Below, in pieces: positions 24,198 to 33,246 of a stretch of DNA of 64,000 nucleotides (its first letter is position 1; the number at the start of each line of letters is the position of its first letter). The notes under the pieces are model-generated. The model saw nothing but the letters and a program-made list of their open reading frames with translations, was not told where the DNA came from and searched no databases. The position numbers were made by a program, and so were the translations under genes. The stretch comes from Candidatus Limihabitans stercoravium (lineage in GTDB: Bacteria; Bacillota; Clostridia; Christensenellales; CAG-314): NCBI GenBank assembly GCA_018715495.1, contig DVLO01000008.1, positions 33,600-97,599 of the forward strand, in the 5' to 3' direction.

Positions 24198-24830
24198 ATG
24201 AATAAAGCAATCATAGGAAAGAAGTTGGGCATGACACAGGTGTTCATGCAAGACGGAACAATGGTTCCGGTAACAGTAGTACAGGCAGGACCTTGCACAG
24301 TAGTACAAAAGAAGACTGTTGAAAGAGACGGTTACAGTGCAATTCAGCTTGGTTTCGAAGAAGTAGCTGACAGAAAGCTCAACAAGCCCGAACAAGGACA
24401 CTTGAAGAAGGCTAATGCAGGTTCTTTGAAACACCTTAAGGAATTCAAGTTGGACAATGCAGATGCATTGGAACTTGGCGCTAAGATTGAATGTGACGTA
24501 TTTGCCGAAGGCGACTTCGTAGACGTAACAGGAACAACTAAAGGTCGTGGTTTCACAGGCGTAATCAAGCGTTGGAACCAAGGCAGATTGAAGGAAACCC
24601 ACGGTGTGGGCCCTGTACACAGAGAAGTTGGTTCAATGGGTGCAAACAGCACACCTTCACGTGTATTGCCCGGTAAGCACATGCCCGGTCAGTACGGTGT
24701 TGAACAAGTAACAGTACTTAACCTTTCCGTAATCAAGGTTGACAAGGAAAGAGGCGTGCTTCTCATCAAGGGTGCTATCCCCGGTGCGAAGAACAGCATT
24801 GTGTACGTCCGCAATGCCGTTAAGAAATAA
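24198..24830 (+). CDS. rplC: 50S ribosomal protein L3
   Basis: 210 residues, usual length. Clear family marks are the N-terminus IGKKLGMTQVF, the central GTTKGRGFTGVIKRW, and the loop GSMGANSTPSRVLPGKHMPG that reaches toward the peptidyl transferase centre. L3 binds near the 3' end of 23S rRNA and helps start assembly of the 50S subunit. The ribosome binding site is ggaggtg. It is second in the operon, with rplD 18 bases downstream. Confidence 0.98.
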   Translation: MNKAIIGKKLGMTQVFMQDGTMVPVTVVQAGPCTVVQKKTVERDGYSAIQLGFEEVADRKLNKPEQGHLKKANAGSLKHLKEFKLDNADALELGAKIECDVFAEGDFVDVTGTTKGRGFTGVIKRWNQGRLKETHGVGPVHREVGSMGANSTPSRVLPGKHMPGQYGVEQVTVLNLSVIKVDKERGVLLIKGAIPGAKNSIVYVRNAVKK

Positions 24831-24848
24831 GGATGAAGGAGAAAGAAA

Positions 24849-25472
24849 ATGCAAGTAAAAGTATACAACACATTGGCCCAAGAAGTGGGCAATATGACGT
24901 TGCACGATGACGTTTTTGGTTGCGAATACAATGAAGCTCTCATTCATCAGGCAATCGTGGCGTATCAGGCAAACCAAAGACAAGGTACAAAAAGCACATT
25001 GACACGTTCCGAAGTACGTGGTGGCGGTATTAAGCCTTGGAGACAAAAGGGCACAGGCCGTGCAAGACAAGGTAGCATCCGTGCTCCTCAATGGATCAAG
25101 GGTGGCGTTGTTTTCGCTCCGAAGCCACGCGACTTCTCCAAGAAGATCAACAAGAAGATGAAGGCACAAGCATTCCGCAGTGCCATCAGTTACAAGGTAG
25201 CAAACAACGAAATGGTTGTTGTTGACAAGTTCGCTATCGAACAACCCAAGACAAAGTTGGTTGCACAAATCCTTAAAAACTTCAACTACACACAAAGAAC
25301 GTTGCTTATCGTTGCCGGCGAACAAGCAGACGTTGTAAGAGCAGGAGCTAACATCGAAAAACTCACAATCGTAGATGCAAGCCTTGCAAACATTTACCAA
25401 ATTGTTTCTAACGTAAACGTAATCATTACAGAAGAAGCAGTTAAACAAATTGAGGAGGCATACACACTATGA
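24849..25472 (+). CDS. rplD: 50S ribosomal protein L4
   Basis: 207 residues, usual length. The extended loop that lines the exit tunnel is seen as TRSEVRGGGIKPWRQKGTGR followed by ARQGSIRAPQW. L4 binds 23S rRNA and in some bacteria represses its own operon through the S10 leader. The gene overlaps rplW by four bases (ATGA), which indicates coupled translation. Confidence 0.98.
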   Translation: MQVKVYNTLAQEVGNMTLHDDVFGCEYNEALIHQAIVAYQANQRQGTKSTLTRSEVRGGGIKPWRQKGTGRARQGSIRAPQWIKGGVVFAPKPRDFSKKINKKMKAQAFRSAISYKVANNEMVVVDKFAIEQPKTKLVAQILKNFNYTQRTLLIVAGEQADVVRAGANIEKLTIVDASLANIYQIVSNVNVIITEEAVKQIEEAYTL

Positions 25473-25759
25473 ACTCTTACGACATCATCAGACGTCCGAT
25501 CTTGACAGAAAAGAGTTACGACGGCATTTCTAACAAGACATATACCTTCGAAGTTGCTAAAAGCGCTAACAAGGTAGAAATCAAGAAGGCTGTTGAAGAA
25601 ATCTTCGGCGTAAAGGTAGACAAGGTTGCTACAGCAATCATCAAAGGCAAACTCAAAAGACAGGGCAGAACTCAGGGCTTCACCTCTGATTGGAAAAAGG
25701 CTACGGTTACCCTGAAGAAAGACAGCAAGGCAATCGAATTCTTCGAAAGCTTGTCCTAA
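25469..25759 (+). CDS. rplW: 50S ribosomal protein L23
   Basis: 96 residues, usual length. The family pattern is DIIRRPILTEKSY at the N-terminus and the basic loop KGKLKRQGRTQGFTSDWKKA in the middle. L23 lies at the tunnel exit and is the docking point for trigger factor and the signal recognition particle. It begins inside the last codons of rplD and is followed 18 bases later by rplB. Confidence 0.97.
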   Translation: MNSYDIIRRPILTEKSYDGISNKTYTFEVAKSANKVEIKKAVEEIFGVKVDKVATAIIKGKLKRQGRTQGFTSDWKKATVTLKKDSKAIEFFESLS

Positions 25760-25777
25760 TAGTGGAGGGTAATACAA

Positions 25778-26602
25778 ATGGCTATTAAGAAATACAAACC
25801 AACCTCACCCGCACGCCGTTTCATGTCGGTGTCGGCTTTTGAGGAAATTACTTGTACAACTCCGGAAAAGAGCCTGCTTGCTACAAAGCAAAAGACAGGT
25901 GGTAGAAATGCAACCGGACGTATCACTGTAAGACACATCGGCGGCGGAAACCGTATCAAGTACAGAATCATCGACTTCAAGCGTGATAAGCAAGTTCCTG
26001 CTAAGGTTGCTACAATCGAATACGATCCCAACCGTACAGCAAACATTGCATTGCTTCACTACCTTGACGGTGAAAAGAGATACATTCTTGCTCCCGTAGG
26101 TCTGAACGTTGGCGACACAGTTGTTGCTGCTGACAACGCAGACATCAAGGTTGGTAACAATCTTCCTCTTGAATTCATCCCCGTAGGTACAATCGTACAC
26201 AACATCGAACTCAACCCCGGTAAGGGCGGTCAGATTGCACGTGCTGCAGGTATCTACGCACAGCTTATGGCTAAGGAAGGCAAGTACGCAACACTCAGAA
26301 TGCCCAGTGGCGAAGTAAGACTTGTGTTGCTCAAGTGCCGTGCTACAATCGGTCAGGTAGGTAACCTTGATCACGAAATCGTATCTGTCGGTAAGGCAGG
26401 TAAGAGCCGTCACATGGGTATCAAGCCTACTGTAAGAGGTAGCGTAATGAACCCCTGCGACCACCCTCATGGTGGTGGTGAAGGTAAGTCACCCGTTGGA
26501 CGTCCCGGTCCTGTAACTCCTTGGGGCAAACCTGCTCTTGGTTACAAGACAAGAAAGAAGAAGAAGGCATCCAGCAAATTTATCATCAAGCGTGTAAACT
26601 AA
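25778..26602 (+). CDS. rplB: 50S ribosomal protein L2
   Basis: 274 residues, usual length. Highly conserved segments include [20 protein letters not shown], the [17 protein letters not shown] block and the C-terminal [20 protein letters not shown], which contains the essential histidine. L2 supports subunit joining and the peptidyl transferase centre. The lysine-rich end ([18 protein letters not shown]) is typical. The ribosome binding site is ggagg. Confidence 0.98.
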   Translation: MAIKKYKPTSPARRFMSVSAFEEITCTTPEKSLLATKQKTGGRNATGRITVRHIGGGNRIKYRIIDFKRDKQVPAKVATIEYDPNRTANIALLHYLDGEKRYILAPVGLNVGDTVVAADNADIKVGNNLPLEFIPVGTIVHNIELNPGKGGQIARAAGIYAQLMAKEGKYATLRMPSGEVRLVLLKCRATIGQVGNLDHEIVSVGKAGKSRHMGIKPTVRGSVMNPCDHPHGGGEGKSPVGRPGPVTPWGKPALGYKTRKKKKASSKFIIKRVN

Positions 26603-26618
26603 TGGGAGGAATTGATAA

Positions 26619-26897
26619 ATGAGCAGATCAGTTAAAAAAGGACCTTATGTTCAAGCCGTACTTTTGAAAAGAGTACAGGAAATGAACAGCAAGGGCGAAA
26701 AGAAAGTGTTGAAAACATGGTCGAGAAGTTCCACAATCTTCCCTGATTTCGTAGGACACACAATTGCCGTTCACGACGGTAAGAAGCACGTTCCCGTGTA
26801 CATCACAGAAGACATGGTAGGATTGAAGTTGGGCGAATTTGCACCGACCAGAACATTCAAGGGTCACGCTGGAAGCAAGTCCAGCTCGGCTAAATAG
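26619..26897 (+). CDS. rpsS: 30S ribosomal protein S19
   Basis: 92 residues, usual length. Family marks are [10 protein letters not shown] at the start, [23 protein letters not shown] (broken by few changes) and [13 protein letters not shown] near the end. S19 is in the 30S head next to S13. The gene ends with TAG, showing that TAG is an ordinary stop in this genome. Confidence 0.98.
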   Translation: MSRSVKKGPYVQAVLLKRVQEMNSKGEKKVLKTWSRSSTIFPDFVGHTIAVHDGKKHVPVYITEDMVGLKLGEFAPTRTFKGHAGSKSSSAK

Positions 26898-26908
26898 GAG
26901 GCATACAA

Positions 26909-27295
26909 ATGGCAACAAGAAGCAAACAAAAAGCAGAAACCCGTAAGGCTAACAAAGATACACGTCCTTACGCTATTGCTAAATACATTCGTATTGCACC
27001 TTCTAAGGTTCACGTTGTTCTGGACCTCATCCGTGGTAAGAACTACATCGAAGCAGTGGCTATCCTTAAGACAACAAGCAAGGCAGCTTGCGAACCTGTA
27101 CTCAAGGTGCTCAACTCCGCTGCTGCTAACGCAGAAGTAAACAAAGGCATGAACAAGGACGCTCTTTATGTAGCGGAATGCTTTGCAGATCAAGGTCCTA
27201 CTCTTAAGAGAGTACAACCTGTTTCCCGTGGCAGAGCATACAGAATCCTTAAGAGAACAAGTCACATCACAGTGATTCTTGACGAAAGAGCGTAA
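26909..27295 (+). CDS. rplV: 50S ribosomal protein L22
   Basis: 128 residues, slightly long because of a basic N-terminal extension of about 15 residues (TRSKQKAETRKANKDTRP) before the conserved AKYIRIAPSKVHVVLDLIRG. The beta-hairpin that reaches into the exit tunnel is seen near LKRVQPVSRGRAYRILKRTSH. L22 binds all domains of 23S rRNA early in assembly. The ribosome binding site is ggagg. Confidence 0.97.
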   Translation: MATRSKQKAETRKANKDTRPYAIAKYIRIAPSKVHVVLDLIRGKNYIEAVAILKTTSKAACEPVLKVLNSAAANAEVNKGMNKDALYVAECFADQGPTLKRVQPVSRGRAYRILKRTSHITVILDERA

Positions 27296-27310
27296 TTAGG
27301 AGGCATCAGA

Positions 27311-27988
27311 ATGGGACAAAAAGTTAATCCACACGGACTGAGAGTTGGCGTAATTCAAGGTTGGGATTCCAAGTGGATCGCTAATGGCAAGGATTTTGCT
27401 AAATATATCAAAGAAGACGACCAAATCAGAACATTCGTTAAGAAAAAGTACTACCAATCCGGAATTTCCAAGATCGTAATCGAAAGAAGTGAAGGTAAGG
27501 TTACAGTAGACATCCACACAGGCAGACCCGGCGTATTGATCGGTAAAGCTGGTGCAGGTGTTGAAGAAATCAAGAAAGATGTTGAAAAGATCGCTAAGGA
27601 CAAGACTGTCCACATCAACATCGTTGAAGTAAAGCGTCCTGACATGGATGCACAATTGGTAGCTGAAGGTATCGCTGCTCAATTGGAAAAGCGTGTTTCC
27701 TTCCGTCGTGCTATGCGTCAATTCATGGGCAGAGCAACACGTTCCGGCGCTCTTGGTATCAAGACAATGGTTTCCGGACGTCTTGACGGTGCTGAAATCG
27801 CAAGAACAGAACAATACCACGAAGGTAGCATCCCCCTGCACACATTGCGTGCTGACATCGACTATGGCTACGCTATCGCTAAGACAACTTTCGGCGTAAT
27901 CGGCGTTAAGACATGGATCTACAAGGGTGAAATCCTTCCTAAGAAGAAGAGAGCAAACAAGGAGGTAACCGGCAATGTTAATGCCTAA
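27311..27988 (+). CDS. rpsC: 30S ribosomal protein S3
   Basis: 225 residues. N-terminal [20 protein letters not shown], a KH domain with the [20 protein letters not shown] loop, and the C-terminal domain with [12 protein letters not shown] and [12 protein letters not shown]3 forms part of the mRNA entry channel and its helicase activity. The gene overlaps rplP by 14 bases. Confidence 0.97.
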   Translation: MGQKVNPHGLRVGVIQGWDSKWIANGKDFAKYIKEDDQIRTFVKKKYYQSGISKIVIERSEGKVTVDIHTGRPGVLIGKAGAGVEEIKKDVEKIAKDKTVHINIVEVKRPDMDAQLVAEGIAAQLEKRVSFRRAMRQFMGRATRSGALGIKTMVSGRLDGAEIARTEQYHEGSIPLHTLRADIDYGYAIAKTTFGVIGVKTWIYKGEILPKKKRANKEVTGNVNA

Positions 27989-28409
27989 AAGAGTTAAAAG
28001 ACGCCGTCAATTCCGTGGTAGAATGAAGGGCGCTGCACATAAGGGCAACAAGGTTTGCTACGGCGAATACGGTTTGGTTGCATTGGAACCTTCTTGGATC
28101 AAGAGCAATCAGATTGAAGCTGCCCGTGTTGCTATGACACGTTTCATCAAGCGTGGCGGTAAGGTTTGGGTAAACATCTTCCCCCACAAACCAATCACAA
28201 AGAAACCTGCTGAAACCAGAATGGGTTCCGGTAAAGGTAGTCCCGAATACTGGGTAGCAGTAGTTAAGCCGGGCAGAGTAATGTTCGAAATGTCCGGTGT
28301 TGCTGAAGACGTAGCTCGTGAAGCTTTGCGTCTTGCAAGTCACAAACTTCCCGTTAAGTGCAAGTTTGTTAAAAAAGAAGAGGCGGTGAGTGCAGATGAA
28401 AGCAAGTAA
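27975..28409 (+). CDS. rplP: 50S ribosomal protein L16
   Basis: 144 residues, usual length. It starts [15 protein letters not shown], as in most bacteria, behind an aaggaggt site located inside rpsC. The motif [20 protein letters not shown] and the [18 protein letters not shown] loop near the A-site are present. L16 contacts tRNA and is among the last proteins added to the 50S subunit. Its end overlaps the start of rpmC. Confidence 0.97.
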   Translation: MLMPKRVKRRRQFRGRMKGAAHKGNKVCYGEYGLVALEPSWIKSNQIEAARVAMTRFIKRGGKVWVNIFPHKPITKKPAETRMGSGKGSPEYWVAVVKPGRVMFEMSGVAEDVAREALRLASHKLPVKCKFVKKEEAVSADESK

Positions 28410-28599
28410 TATCCGTGAAATGAATAACGAAGAATTGGTTGCTAAGTTGGCTGACCTCAAGAAGGAATTGTTCAACCTGCGTTTGTCGCATGCAACCGGA
28501 CAACTTAACAATCCTCTTGCGCTTCACAATGTCAAGAAGGACATAGCTAAAATCAAGACCGTGCTTCGTGAAAGAGAAATCACGTCGCAAAAAGCGTAA
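28396..28599 (+). CDS. rpmC: 50S ribosomal protein L29
   Basis: 67 residues. Two long helices with [20 protein letters not shown] and [16 protein letters not shown] are diagnostic. I choose the ATG at 28396 rather than the GTG at 28390: most L29 proteins begin MKA, and the gaggcggtgag site is better spaced to it. It overlaps the end of rplP by 14 bases. L29 sits next to L23 at the tunnel exit. Confidence 0.95.
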   Translation: MKASNIREMNNEELVAKLADLKKELFNLRLSHATGQLNNPLALHNVKKDIAKIKTVLREREITSQKA

Positions 28600-28614
28600 G
28601 GGCGGAGGTAAGTC

Positions 28615-28875
28615 ATGACTATCGAAAGAAATTACAGAAAAGAAAGAGTAGGCGTAGTTGTTTCCGATAAGATGGACAAGACAATCGTTGTTGCCATCGT
28701 AAACAAGTACAAGCACCCTCTTTACAAGAAGACAGTTTCTACAACTAAAAAGTACAAGGTTCACGATGAAGAAAACCAATGCGGTATCGGCGATACAGTA
28801 AGAATTGCCGAAACAAGAAAGTTGTCCAAGGACAAGAACTGGAGATTGGTTGAAATCGTTGAAAAGGCTAAGTAA
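28615..28875 (+). CDS. rpsQ: 30S ribosomal protein S17
   Basis: 86 residues, usual length. The OB-fold shows [20 protein letters not shown] at the N-terminus and [20 protein letters not shown] near the end. S17 binds 16S rRNA early during assembly of the 30S body. The ribosome binding site is ggaggt. The spacing to rplN is 17 bases. Confidence 0.97.
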   Translation: MTIERNYRKERVGVVVSDKMDKTIVVAIVNKYKHPLYKKTVSTTKKYKVHDEENQCGIGDTVRIAETRKLSKDKNWRLVEIVEKAK

Positions 28876-28892
28876 TAGAGGAGGACAGGACA

Positions 28893-29261
28893 GTGATTCA
28901 ACCACAAACAAGATTAAAGGCAGCTGACAACTCAGGTGCAAAAGAACTTATGTGTATCAAAGTGCTGGGCGGTTCCTTCCGTAAATTCGGTAACATCGGC
29001 GACATCATCGTAGCAAGCGTCAAGAGTGCAAACCCCGGCGGTATTGTTAAAAAGGGTGACGTTGTAAAGGCTGTTATCGTAAGAAGTGCTACTGGTGTAA
29101 ACAGAAAAGACGGCACACACATTCGTTTCGACGACAATGCAGCTGTAATTATTGACAATCAAAAGCAACCACGTGGAACTCGTATTTTTGGACCTGTGGC
29201 TAGAGAGTTGAGAGAGAAGGACTTCATGCGTATCGTTTCTCTTGCTCCGGAAGTGCTTTAA
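28893..29261 (+). CDS. rplN: 50S ribosomal protein L14
   Basis: 122 residues, exactly the usual length. It starts with GTG behind gaggacagga. Key segments are [20 protein letters not shown] and the C-terminal [21 protein letters not shown]14 forms intersubunit bridges with 16S rRNA and is the binding site of the silencing factor RsfS. Confidence 0.98.
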   Translation: MIQPQTRLKAADNSGAKELMCIKVLGGSFRKFGNIGDIIVASVKSANPGGIVKKGDVVKAVIVRSATGVNRKDGTHIRFDDNAAVIIDNQKQPRGTRIFGPVARELREKDFMRIVSLAPEVL

Positions 29262-29276
29262 TAGGAGGACACACGA

Positions 29277-29720
29277 ATGGCAAGTTTGAATATCAGATCG
29301 GGCGACCTTGTTCAATTGCAGGTCGGCGACAGCGAAAATCGCAATAAGAAGGGCAGAGTAATCAGCGTAAATCCCGAAAAGCAGACAGTAACTGTTGAAG
29401 GTTTGCGCATGGTTACAAGACACAGAAAGCCCCGCAACGCTCAGGATAAGGGCGGCAAAATTCAAATTCCAAGCGCTATCAACGTATCCAACGTAATGCT
29501 CGTTTGCCCATCTTGCGGCAAGCCCACACGTGTAAAGCACGTCCTGGGTGAAAAGGGCAAGTACGTAAGAGCGTGCAAGCAATGTGGAGCAGTAATCGAC
29601 GCTAAGGCTGAAAAGAAGCAGGCTAAGGAAGCTAAGAAGACTGCAGCAAAGAAAACCACAGCTAAGAAAACTACAGCTAAGAAGACAGCAACCAAGAAGG
29701 CTGTTGAATCAGCTGAATAA
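29277..29720 (+). CDS. rplX: 50S ribosomal protein L24 with zinc ribbon and lysine/alanine-rich tail
   Basis: 147 residues against about 103 in B. subtilis. The KOW region ([20 protein letters not shown]) and [13 protein letters not shown] are normal. Two CxxC pairs, CPSCG at 77-80 and CKQCG at 100-103, make a zinc-ribbon form of the C-terminal half. A tail of about 38 residues of repeated K/A/T ([13 protein letters not shown]) follows. L24 starts 50S assembly by binding the 5' end of 23S rRNA. The tail is probably disordered and could bind RNA or, as in histone-like tails, DNA. Confidence 0.95.
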   Translation: MASLNIRSGDLVQLQVGDSENRNKKGRVISVNPEKQTVTVEGLRMVTRHRKPRNAQDKGGKIQIPSAINVSNVMLVCPSCGKPTRVKHVLGEKGKYVRACKQCGAVIDAKAEKKQAKEAKKTAAKKTTAKKTTAKKTATKKAVESAE

Positions 29721-29734
29721 GGAGGAAAGGAGCA

Positions 29735-30307
29735 GTGGCAAAGACTACTACAACAACAGCCGAAAAGGCAGAAAACAGATTGAAGAAACTGTACAAAGAA
29801 ACTGTTGTTCCTCAACTCGTTAAAGAATTCGGTTACAAGAACATCAACGAAGTTCCCAAGCTGGAAAAGATCGTAATCAACTCCGGTCTTGGTGACGTTA
29901 AAGACAACAGCAAGAGCTTCCAGCTTGCAGTTGAAGAAATCAAGTCCATTGCAGGACAAAAGCCCCTTGTTACCAACAGTAAGCTGTCTGTAGCTAACTT
30001 CAAGGTAAGAAAAGGTATGCCTGTTGGTGCTAAGGTAACATTGAGAAGTGACCGCATGTTTGCGTTCATGGACAAGCTTGTGTCCATCGCTCTTCCTCGT
30101 GTAAGAGACTTCCAAGGTATCCCATCCAACTTTGACGGCAGAGGCAACTATACTCTGGGTATTAAAGAACAACTCATCTTCCCCGAAATCGTTTACGATC
30201 AAGTGGAAAAGACCAGAGGTTTTGACGTAACCTTCGTAACGACAGCTAAGACTGACGCAGAAGGCAAGGCATTGCTCAAGTATCTTGGAATGCCTTTCAG
30301 AAGTTAA
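29735..30307 (+). CDS. rplE: 50S ribosomal protein L5
   Basis: 190 residues, with about ten extra N-terminal residues (a run of threonines) before the conserved [18 protein letters not shown]. The blocks [21 protein letters not shown] and [17 protein letters not shown] (here [13 protein letters not shown]) are clear. L5 binds 5S rRNA and contacts the P-site tRNA. It uses a GTG start after ggaggaaagg. Confidence 0.97.
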   Translation: MAKTTTTTAEKAENRLKKLYKETVVPQLVKEFGYKNINEVPKLEKIVINSGLGDVKDNSKSFQLAVEEIKSIAGQKPLVTNSKLSVANFKVRKGMPVGAKVTLRSDRMFAFMDKLVSIALPRVRDFQGIPSNFDGRGNYTLGIKEQLIFPEIVYDQVEKTRGFDVTFVTTAKTDAEGKALLKYLGMPFRS

Positions 30308-30320
30308 TTGAGGTGGCAAA

Positions 30321-30506
30321 ATGGCAAAGAAAGCAATGATTAACAAACAGCAAAAGACCCCTAAGTACAGCACAAGAGCTTACACAAGATGTTCCATCTG
30401 CGGACGTCCTCACTCTGTGTTGAGAAAGTACGGTATTTGCAGAATTTGTTTCAGAGAAAAATCTTACAAGGGTGAAATCCCCGGCGTAAAGAAAGCAAGC
30501 TGGTAA
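30321..30506 (+). CDS. rpsZ: 30S ribosomal protein S14, zinc-binding type
   Basis: 61 residues. This is the short, zinc-containing (type Z) S14 with CSICG and CRICF, four cysteines in total, and the conserved C-terminal [14 protein letters not shown]14 is in the 30S head near S3 and S10. The short type is typical of Firmicutes and fits the taxonomic reading. The ribosome binding site is gaggtgg. Confidence 0.97.
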   Translation: MAKKAMINKQQKTPKYSTRAYTRCSICGRPHSVLRKYGICRICFREKSYKGEIPGVKKASW

Positions 30507-30520
30507 GGAGGTAGAAAAAC

Positions 30521-30919
30521 ATGGTTGTAACAGATCCTATTGCAGATATGCTCACTCGTATCAGAAATGCTATCACAGCTAAACACGCTGATGTGGAAAT
30601 GCCCGCTTCCAAAGCTAAGAAGGCAATCGCCCAAATCCTGTTGGACGAAGGCTACATCGCAGGATACGAAGAAATTGCAAATGAATTGCAAAATACATTG
30701 AAAGTAACATTGAAGTACGGCTCCAAGGGTGAAAAGGTTATCACCGGAATCAGACGTATTTCCAAGCCCGGTCTTAGAGTTTACGCTAAGTCCAACGAAC
30801 TTCCCAAGGTGTTGAACGGTCTTGGCATTGCCATCGTTTCCACATCCAAGGGCGTAATGACAGACAAGACAGCAAGAAGCCTCAACATCGGTGGCGAAGT
30901 TCTTGCTTACGTATGGTAA
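30521..30919 (+). CDS. rpsH: 30S ribosomal protein S8
   Basis: 132 residues, usual length. Family marks are [19 protein letters not shown] at the start and [20 protein letters not shown] at the end, where the serine-rich loop binds 16S rRNA helix 21. In some bacteria S8 represses the spc operon. The ribosome binding site is aaggaggt. Confidence 0.98.
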   Translation: MVVTDPIADMLTRIRNAITAKHADVEMPASKAKKAIAQILLDEGYIAGYEEIANELQNTLKVTLKYGSKGEKVITGIRRISKPGLRVYAKSNELPKVLNGLGIAIVSTSKGVMTDKTARSLNIGGEVLAYVW

Positions 30920-30935
30920 GGAGGATAGATAGACT

Positions 30936-31478
30936 ATGTCAAGAATTGGTAAGAAGCCTATCGTCATTCCACAGGGTGTAACAGCTACTGTTGAAAACAA
31001 CACAATCACTGTAAAGGGACCCAAGGGAACACTTACTCGTACGATAGACGCAACAATCGGTTGCGAACTGAAGGAAAATGTACTGACACTTACCTGTCCT
31101 GAAAACGCTTCTAAGGAAATCCAGGCTAAACACGGTCTGTACAGAGCATTGCTCAACAACATGGTTACAGGCGTTCACAACGGATTTACAAGAACAGTAA
31201 TCATCAACGGTGTAGGTTACAAGTCCGCTGTAGCAGGCAACAAACTTACACTCAACATCGGTTTCTCTCACCCTGTTGAAATGATTGCTCCGGAAGGTAT
31301 CATATTTACATGCACAACTCCGACAGAAATTGTTGTTGCAGGTTGTGACAAGGAACTGGTTGGACAAACAGCTGCTAACATCAAGGCTAAGCGTCCTGTT
31401 GAACCCTATCATGCATACGGCATCAGATACAAGGAAGAAGTCGTTGTATTGAAGGAAGGCAAGAAGTCAGGTAAGTAA
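30936..31478 (+). CDS. rplF: 50S ribosomal protein L6
   Basis: 180 residues, usual length. Two related domains: the first from SRIGKKPIVIPQGVTATVEN, the second with FSHPVEMIAPEGIIF and the C-terminal KRPVEPYHAYGIRYKEEVV. L6 lies near the factor-binding site and is needed late in 50S assembly. The ribosome binding site is aaggagg. Confidence 0.98.
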   Translation: MSRIGKKPIVIPQGVTATVENNTITVKGPKGTLTRTIDATIGCELKENVLTLTCPENASKEIQAKHGLYRALLNNMVTGVHNGFTRTVIINGVGYKSAVAGNKLTLNIGFSHPVEMIAPEGIIFTCTTPTEIVVAGCDKELVGQTAANIKAKRPVEPYHAYGIRYKEEVVVLKEGKKSGK

Positions 31479-31490
31479 GGAGTGTAGAAG

Positions 31491-31853
31491 ATGATTAAAA
31501 AGATTGATAAAAACGCTGACAGAAGAGTACGTCACGCCAGAGTTAGAAAAAAGGTCTTCGGCACAAGCATCAGACCTCGTCTGTGCGTGTATCGTAGCAC
31601 CAGATTTATCTACGCTCAGATAATCGACGATATTTCAGGTAACACATTGGCATCTTCTTCGAGTTTGGCATTGGCTAATTCGTTGGAAGGAAAGACCAAG
31701 ACGGAATCTGCTAAGGCAGTAGGTGCTGACATCGCTAAGAAGGCAATGGAAAAGGGTATCTCCGAAGTTGTTTTCGACCGTGGCGGTTACATCTACACCG
31801 GCCGTGTTTCTGCATTGGCAGAAGGCGCAAGAGAAGCCGGACTTAAATTCTAA
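31491..31853 (+). CDS. rplR: 50S ribosomal protein L18
   Basis: 120 residues, usual length. It shows the basic N-terminus ([14 protein letters not shown]), the [20 protein letters not shown] strand pair and the C-terminal [21 protein letters not shown]18 binds 5S rRNA together with L5 and anchors it in the 50S central protuberance. It is followed 12 bases later by rpsE. Confidence 0.98.
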   Translation: MIKKIDKNADRRVRHARVRKKVFGTSIRPRLCVYRSTRFIYAQIIDDISGNTLASSSSLALANSLEGKTKTESAKAVGADIAKKAMEKGISEVVFDRGGYIYTGRVSALAEGAREAGLKF

Positions 31854-31865
31854 CGGAGGTTCACA

Positions 31866-32480
31866 ATGGAAAACGTACAAGAAGTTAAGGTTGAAGTTGC
31901 TGCTGAACAACAGCCTGCAACTCAATCCAGAAAAACTTTTAATAAAGAAGGTCGCCCTGACCGTCGTAATTCCAGACGCAACAACCGTGACAACCAACGT
32001 GAAGATGACGGTCTGATCAAGAAGACCGTTGACATCAGACGTGTAACCAAGGTTGTTAAGGGCGGTAGAACAATGCGTTTTGCAGCACTTGTTGTAGTTG
32101 GTGACGGCAAGGGTCAGGTAGGCGTAGGCGTAGGCAAGGCTGCTGAAGTACCTCAAGCTATCGAAAAGGCTACACAAAGAGCCAAGAGAGCAATGGTAAA
32201 GATTGCATTGAAGGATACATCTATTCCTCATGAAACAATCGGTAAATTCAGCCGTGGTAAGGTATTGCTCATGCCCGCTCAGGCAGGTACCGGTGTTATC
32301 GCTGGTGGTCCTGTAAGAAACGTGTTGGAAGCTGTTGGTATCAAGGACATTCGTACAAAGTCCTACGGCAGCAACAACCCCATCAACTGTGTAAAGGCAA
32401 CTTTCAACGGATTGCTTACACTTCGTTCGGCAGAACAAATCGCTCAACTTCGTGGTAAGAGCGTTGAAGAAATTCAGTAA
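31866..32480 (+). CDS. rpsE: 30S ribosomal protein S5 with extended N-terminus
   Basis: 204 residues against about 166 in B. subtilis. The extra 40 or so residues are at the N-terminus: an acidic start, then an Arg/Asn-rich stretch ([18 protein letters not shown]), probably disordered. The conserved core begins near [20 protein letters not shown] and includes [20 protein letters not shown]5 acts in decoding fidelity and lines the mRNA entry tunnel, where a basic tail could contact mRNA. The ATG has a good ggaggt, so the extension is likely real. Confidence 0.96.
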   Translation: MENVQEVKVEVAAEQQPATQSRKTFNKEGRPDRRNSRRNNRDNQREDDGLIKKTVDIRRVTKVVKGGRTMRFAALVVVGDGKGQVGVGVGKAAEVPQAIEKATQRAKRAMVKIALKDTSIPHETIGKFSRGKVLLMPAQAGTGVIAGGPVRNVLEAVGIKDIRTKSYGSNNPINCVKATFNGLLTLRSAEQIAQLRGKSVEEIQ

Positions 32481-32494
32481 GGAGGAGCGAAGCA

Positions 32495-32788
32495 ATGGCA
32501 AATAACGAAGCAACAAAGGCTCCTTTGTACATCAACGGCAAGTATGTCGTAGAAAAGCAATTTAACAACAAGCATGAGGCTGGTTTCCAACCTTACGAAA
32601 ACACAGGCAAGCAAATCAAGGTTACACTTGTAAAGAGTCTGAACGGTTGCCTTGAAAACCAAATCAAGACAGCTAACGCACTGGGTTTGAAGAAGATCCG
32701 CCAAAGCAAGATTCACAATGACAATGCTGCAATCAGAGGCATGATCTTCAAAGTAAAGCACCTTGTTGTTGTTGAAGAAGTTAAGTAA
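32495..32788 (+). CDS. rpmD: 50S ribosomal protein L30 with N-terminal extension
   Basis: 97 residues against about 59 in B. subtilis. The conserved L30 core starts near residue 39 ([20 protein letters not shown]) and runs to the end, with GLKKIRQSK and [12 protein letters not shown]. The 38-residue extension ([20 protein letters not shown] and flanks) has no family match that I know. The ATG at 32495 has a ggaggagcgaag site, and no start codon with a ribosome binding site lies near the core, so the extension appears genuine. Confidence 0.93.
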   Translation: MANNEATKAPLYINGKYVVEKQFNNKHEAGFQPYENTGKQIKVTLVKSLNGCLENQIKTANALGLKKIRQSKIHNDNAAIRGMIFKVKHLVVVEEVK

Positions 32789-32799
32789 GGAGGCCAACA

Positions 32800-33246
32800 A
32801 TGAGAATTCATACAATTGAACCCGCTGTAGGTGCAGTTACCACATCTAAGAGACTTGGTAGAGGTATCGGCAGTGGTCTTGGTAAGACCAGTGGTAAAGG
32901 TCACAAGGGACAATGGGCCAGAAGCGGTGGCGGTGTTCGCCCCGGTTTTGAAGGTGGACAAACTCCGCTTGCAAGACGTGTTCCGAAGCGTGGTTTCAAA
33001 AATCACTTTGCAGTAACTTATGATGTAGTAAACCTTTCAGCATTGAATGTATTTGAAGACGGTACCGTAGTAACTCCGGCATTGTTGCTGGACATGGGCC
33101 TTGTAGCTTCCAAGAACAACGGAGGCATCAAGGTGCTTGGTAACGGTCAACTTACAAAGAAGCTCACAGTTAAGGCTAACAAATTCTCATCATCCGCTAA
33201 AGAAGCTATCGAAGCGGCTGGTGGTACTGCAGAGGTAATTGAATAA
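32800..33246 (+). CDS. rplO: 50S ribosomal protein L15
   Basis: 148 residues, usual length. The glycine/arginine-rich N-terminal arm ([20 protein letters not shown]) and the [20 protein letters not shown] block are diagnostic. L15 is an assembly protein of the 50S subunit. Its TAA stop overlaps the secY ATG by one base, so translation of the two is coupled. Confidence 0.98.
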   Translation: MRIHTIEPAVGAVTTSKRLGRGIGSGLGKTSGKGHKGQWARSGGGVRPGFEGGQTPLARRVPKRGFKNHFAVTYDVVNLSALNVFEDGTVVTPALLLDMGLVASKNNGGIKVLGNGQLTKKLTVKANKFSSSAKEAIEAAGGTAEVIE

